From: Bacteroidota bacterium
GTDB taxonomy: Bacteria; Bacteroidota; Bacteroidia; Bacteroidales; FEN-979
Length of the DNA: 17,612 bases
Direction: 5' to 3'
Assembly (NCBI GenBank): GCA_026391755.1
Contig: JAPLDN010000170.1
Location: 1-17,612 of the forward strand
Below the pieces are notes generated by a model, which saw only the letters and a list, made by a program, of their open reading frames with translations, was not told the DNA's origin and made no database searches. The position numbers and the translations under genes are program-made. Of the stretch, positions 15,737 to 17,612 are shown piece by piece. How positions within the stretch are numbered: the stretch's first letter is position 1; every line of letters begins with the position of its first letter.

Positions 15737-16825
15737 TGCCTTTCCGAACGTTTCCTTTATAGCATTCGAGATAGCAACCTGCTGAGCCACTGCTTCTGCA
15801 AGTTTGGCAAAAGCCATGCCTGAGGGGCTGTCGTTCTCAGTGGCCACAGGCTTTCCCGAATCACCTGAATCAGCGATGGCCTGTTCGATTGGTATTTGTC
15901 CCAGGACAGGGATCTTCAGATCATCGGCAAACTTCTGGCAGCCGCTTTTTCCAAAGATAAAATACTTCTTACCTGGCATATCTGGAGGAATAAAATAGGC
16001 CATATTCTCAACCAGGCCAAGGATTGGTATCCCGATCTGATCGTTCCTGAACATATCGGCAGCTTTCCTCACATCGGCTATTGCCACCTCCTGGGGTGTG
16101 CTAACTATGATTGCGCCTGTGAGAGGGAAACTTTGCACCAGCGTAAGGGGGATATCACCGGTTCCCGGGGGGAGGTCTATTACCATATAATCAAGGGGCC
16201 CCCATTCAATATCGGTGAACAGTTGTTTCAATGCCGTGGAAGCCATAGGCCCTCTCCAGACAAGCGCTTTGGACTGATCAACAAAAAAACCGATAGAGAT
16301 CATTTTAATGCCGAATTTCTCAAAAGGATAAACAAAGGTTTTTCCGTCACGGTCAAAGCCCTTTGCTTTCTCATCAAGCAAACCGAACATCAGGGGAATC
16401 GAAGGGCCGTAAATATCGGCATCGAGCAGGCCAACCTTTGCCCCTGTTTTCGCAAGGGCGATTGCCAGGTTTACAGCAACAGTAGATTTGCCAACACCTC
16501 CTTTGCCTGATCCAACGGCAATGATATTCTTAACATCCTTAAGCAAGTCCTCATTTTCCTTGCGCTTAGTGGTTACCCTGGAAGAAAGGTCCACTTCAAC
16601 ATCCAGGTCCTTATCTACATGTTCATGAATAGCATTGATACATGACTGAGTCAGAAAATCCTTTAAAGGACAGGCTGGTGTTGTGAGTATAAGCCTGAAT
16701 TTCACTTTGCCTTCGCTGATCTTTATCTCATCTATCATATTCAGGGTCACCAGGTCTTTGTTTAAATCTGGGTCAATGACGTGCGACAGGGCTTGTAATA
16801 TATCTTTTTGTGTTACTTTGTTCAT
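15734..16825 (-). CDS. mrp: Mrp/NBP35-family Fe-S cluster carrier ATPase
   Basis: 363-residue P-loop ATPase (ApbC/Mrp) that carries Fe-S clusters to apoproteins. The N-terminal MIP18/DUF59 domain (~1-80) has VIDPDLNKDLVTLNMI and TTPACPLKD. The deviant Walker A is GSGKGGVGKST (105-115), followed by LLDADIYGPSIPLMFG, WRGPMAS, YMVIDLPPGTGD and STPQEVAIADVRKA. At the place where Proteobacterial Mrp has CPxC, this protein reads VENMAYFIPPDMPGKKYFIFGKSGC in pieces, with no CxxC. I recall this as normal for Bacteroidota Mrp rather than a defect. Start ATG 16825. It lies 61 bases after the alkyltransferase-like gene on the same strand; nfu, its usual functional partner, is 3.8 kb downstream. Confidence 0.93.
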   Translation of the reverse strand: MNKVTQKDILQALSHVIDPDLNKDLVTLNMIDEIKISEGKVKFRLILTTPACPLKDFLTQSCINAIHEHVDKDLDVEVDLSSRVTTKRKENEDLLKDVKNIIAVGSGKGGVGKSTVAVNLAIALAKTGAKVGLLDADIYGPSIPLMFGLLDEKAKGFDRDGKTFVYPFEKFGIKMISIGFFVDQSKALVWRGPMASTALKQLFTDIEWGPLDYMVIDLPPGTGDIPLTLVQSFPLTGAIIVSTPQEVAIADVRKAADMFRNDQIGIPILGLVENMAYFIPPDMPGKKYFIFGKSGCQKFADDLKIPVLGQIPIEQAIADSGDSGKPVATENDSPSGMAFAKLAEAVAQQVAISNAIKETFGKA

Positions 16826-16863
16826 TTCAATAATGTTAGACTGTTTGTAAAGAATTTATCATA

Positions 16864-16898
16864 GGTGACTGCTGACTGCTGACTCTTCACTGTTCACT
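16864..16898 (+). repeat. Five-heptamer array over the 3' end of the alkyltransferase-like gene
   Basis: Five consecutive 7-mers on the plus strand: GGTGACT, GCTGACT, GCTGACT, CTTCACT, GTTCACT. Read on the minus strand, the array supplies the last codons (ending S-E-Q) and the TGA stop (16889-16887) of the alkyltransferase-like gene, then continues into the spacer before mrp. Same length and unit number as the array in nadE. Confidence 0.7.
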
Positions 16899-17222
16899 TT
16901 CCCTTGGGTCCCAGAACAATTTCTCAAACTTCACCACCTTGTTATCCTTTACTTTTATTCCTTCACTCTTCAGCAATTGTTCCATGACTTTTGGTCCTCC
17001 GAAATGGTGCTTTCCTGTGAGAAGTCCGTTCCTGTTCACGACCCGGTGAGCCGGTATATTTTTATTGCTGGTGTGGGAGGCATTCATGGCCCAGCCAACC
17101 ATCCTGGCCGAACCCCTTAATCCGAGATATTCTGCGATAGCTCCATAAGAAGTTACCCTGCCATAGGGGATTTTGGAAGCAACATTATAAACATCATTAA
17201 AAAACGATTCCTTCAATGGCAT
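16887..17222 (-). CDS. Alkyltransferase-like (ATL) protein, MGMT DNA-binding domain without catalytic Cys
   Basis: 111 residues, matching the C-terminal DNA-binding domain of O6-alkylguanine-DNA alkyltransferase. IPYGRVTSYGAIAEYLG is the helix-turn-helix region, and GSARMVGWAMN holds the Arg-finger segment. The active-site PCHRV is PAHRVV here (Ala58), so it cannot take up an alkyl group. Known ATL proteins lacking the Cys bind alkylated guanine and pass the lesion to nucleotide excision repair; such a role fits here but is inferred. The final residues E-S-E-Q and the stop codon come from a heptamer repeat, so the C-terminus probably differs from close homologues. Start ATG 17222, six bases after the MerR stop, so the two genes are likely co-transcribed. 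Confidence 0.9.
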   Translation of the reverse strand: MPLKESFFNDVYNVASKIPYGRVTSYGAIAEYLGLRGSARMVGWAMNASHTSNKNIPAHRVVNRNGLLTGKHHFGGPKVMEQLLKSEGIKVKDNKVVKFEKLFWDPRESEQ

Positions 17223-17228
17223 GGGGAC

Positions 17229-17564
17229 CTACAATTCCTTTTTAAGTTCGAGAAGGAATCCTTTAACCTGGTTCAGGGAGTCAATGATCTCAACCGTATT
17301 CACAATGTTTTCCCGGTTTTGTTTTAATTTGTCCTTGGCTCCCTGGAGAGTATATCCCCTTTCCTTTACGAGGTGGTAAATCAGCTTCAGGGTTTCAATG
17401 TCCTGCTTTGTAAACAGCCTGTTCCCTTTTTTATTTTTCTGCGGATTGAGGATATCGAACTCCTTTTCCCAGAATCGTATAAGGGATTGGTTTACCTCAA
17501 ACAATTCAGCCACTTCACCAATATTATAGTAGATCTTTTCTATTTTATGAGAGGTTTTCAGCAT
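17229..17564 (-). CDS. MerR-family transcriptional regulator
   Basis: 111 residues. The N-terminal winged helix-turn-helix is typical of MerR_1: YYNIGEVAELFEVNQSLIRF followed by WEKEF, then KKGNRLFTKQDIETLKLI, where the family usually has R-x-Y. A coiled-coil helix follows (KERGYTLQGAKDKLKQNREN to the end). There are no cysteines for metal binding and no ligand-binding domain, so it is a minimal MerR protein of a type common in Bacteroidota; its inducer is unknown. ATG 17564. The 48 bases upstream, up to the window edge, contain a short minus-strand frame that closes with TAA at 17575-17573; it could be the tail of a neighbouring gene but is too short to identify. Confidence 0.9.
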   Translation of the reverse strand: MLKTSHKIEKIYYNIGEVAELFEVNQSLIRFWEKEFDILNPQKNKKGNRLFTKQDIETLKLIYHLVKERGYTLQGAKDKLKQNRENIVNTVEIIDSLNQVKGFLLELKKEL

Positions 17565-17612
17565 AACGATTTAATCCATTGTTTGGGAAGGTTGTTGTGA
17601 AAGATCAAGCAT

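Noticed and set aside
15896..16510. Long plus-strand frame (204 codons) opposite mrp
   Set aside because: It is antisense to a fully conserved Mrp protein, has no recognisable domain and reflects codon bias of the real gene.
15734..16825. Mrp lacking the CPxC motif as evidence of a defective gene
   Set aside because: All nucleotide-binding motifs are intact, and the replacement sequence matches what I recall as the normal Bacteroidota form.

Overview
The window reads as chromosomal DNA of a Bacteroidota bacterium, probably Bacteroidales-like. The signs are a GldB-type gliding lipoprotein, a PorT-like outer-membrane barrel, a Bacteroidota-type RfaE1/HldE-like PfkB kinase, an Mrp protein without the usual CPxC motif, Bacteroidota -7 promoter boxes (TAnnTTTG) and lipoproteins with N-terminal lipoboxes. 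No rRNA, tRNA, CRISPR array, transposase or phage gene was recognised.

Positions 1-5595 (minus strand) look like one six-gene operon. In transcription order it holds a SAM methyltransferase, a LolD/MacB-type ABC ATPase, an RfaE1-like PfkB sugar kinase, a geranylgeranyl-reductase-family flavoprotein, a short-chain dehydrogenase and a polytopic membrane protein that runs off the left edge. Start and stop codons overlap or nearly touch throughout. The kinase and the membrane protein are both broken: each has two well-conserved halves in different frames, and a piece of coding sequence seems to be missing at each joint. A UbiA-family prenyltransferase is transcribed divergently from this operon.

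Positions 5751-11927 are mostly housekeeping: ubiA-like (+), comM-like AAA+ ATPase (-), gldB-like lipoprotein (-), a PorT-like barrel (+), glutamine-dependent NAD synthetase nadE (+) and an Nfu-type iron-sulfur protein (-). Two convergent pairs (ubiA/comM and nadE/nfu) have stop codons directly abutting, with no room for a terminator. nadE carries a 35-bp array of five degenerate heptamers in the linker between its two catalytic domains.

Positions 12029-15722 are the accessory part. A clear Bacteroidota promoter drives a 101-residue lipoprotein and then a 618-residue lipoprotein. The large protein carries a clan-CD (caspase/gingipain-like) His/Cys core, an Ig-like region and a DUF2135/YfaP-like C-terminal domain. 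The small protein is a gap-free paralogue (20 of 59 identical by my count) of the N-terminal domain of the large one, suggesting a stand-alone prodomain or inhibitor next to its putative protease. A soluble PAS-PAS-HisKA_2 histidine kinase follows convergently. This segment lies between nfu and mrp, two Fe-S genes that are commonly neighbours in this phylum, so it may be an insertion.

Positions 15734-17612 (minus strand) hold mrp, an alkyltransferase-like protein with Ala in place of the active-site Cys, and a MerR regulator. A second 35-bp, five-heptamer array covers the 3' end of the alkyltransferase-like gene and supplies its last codons. All calls come from reading the sequence; no database search was run.
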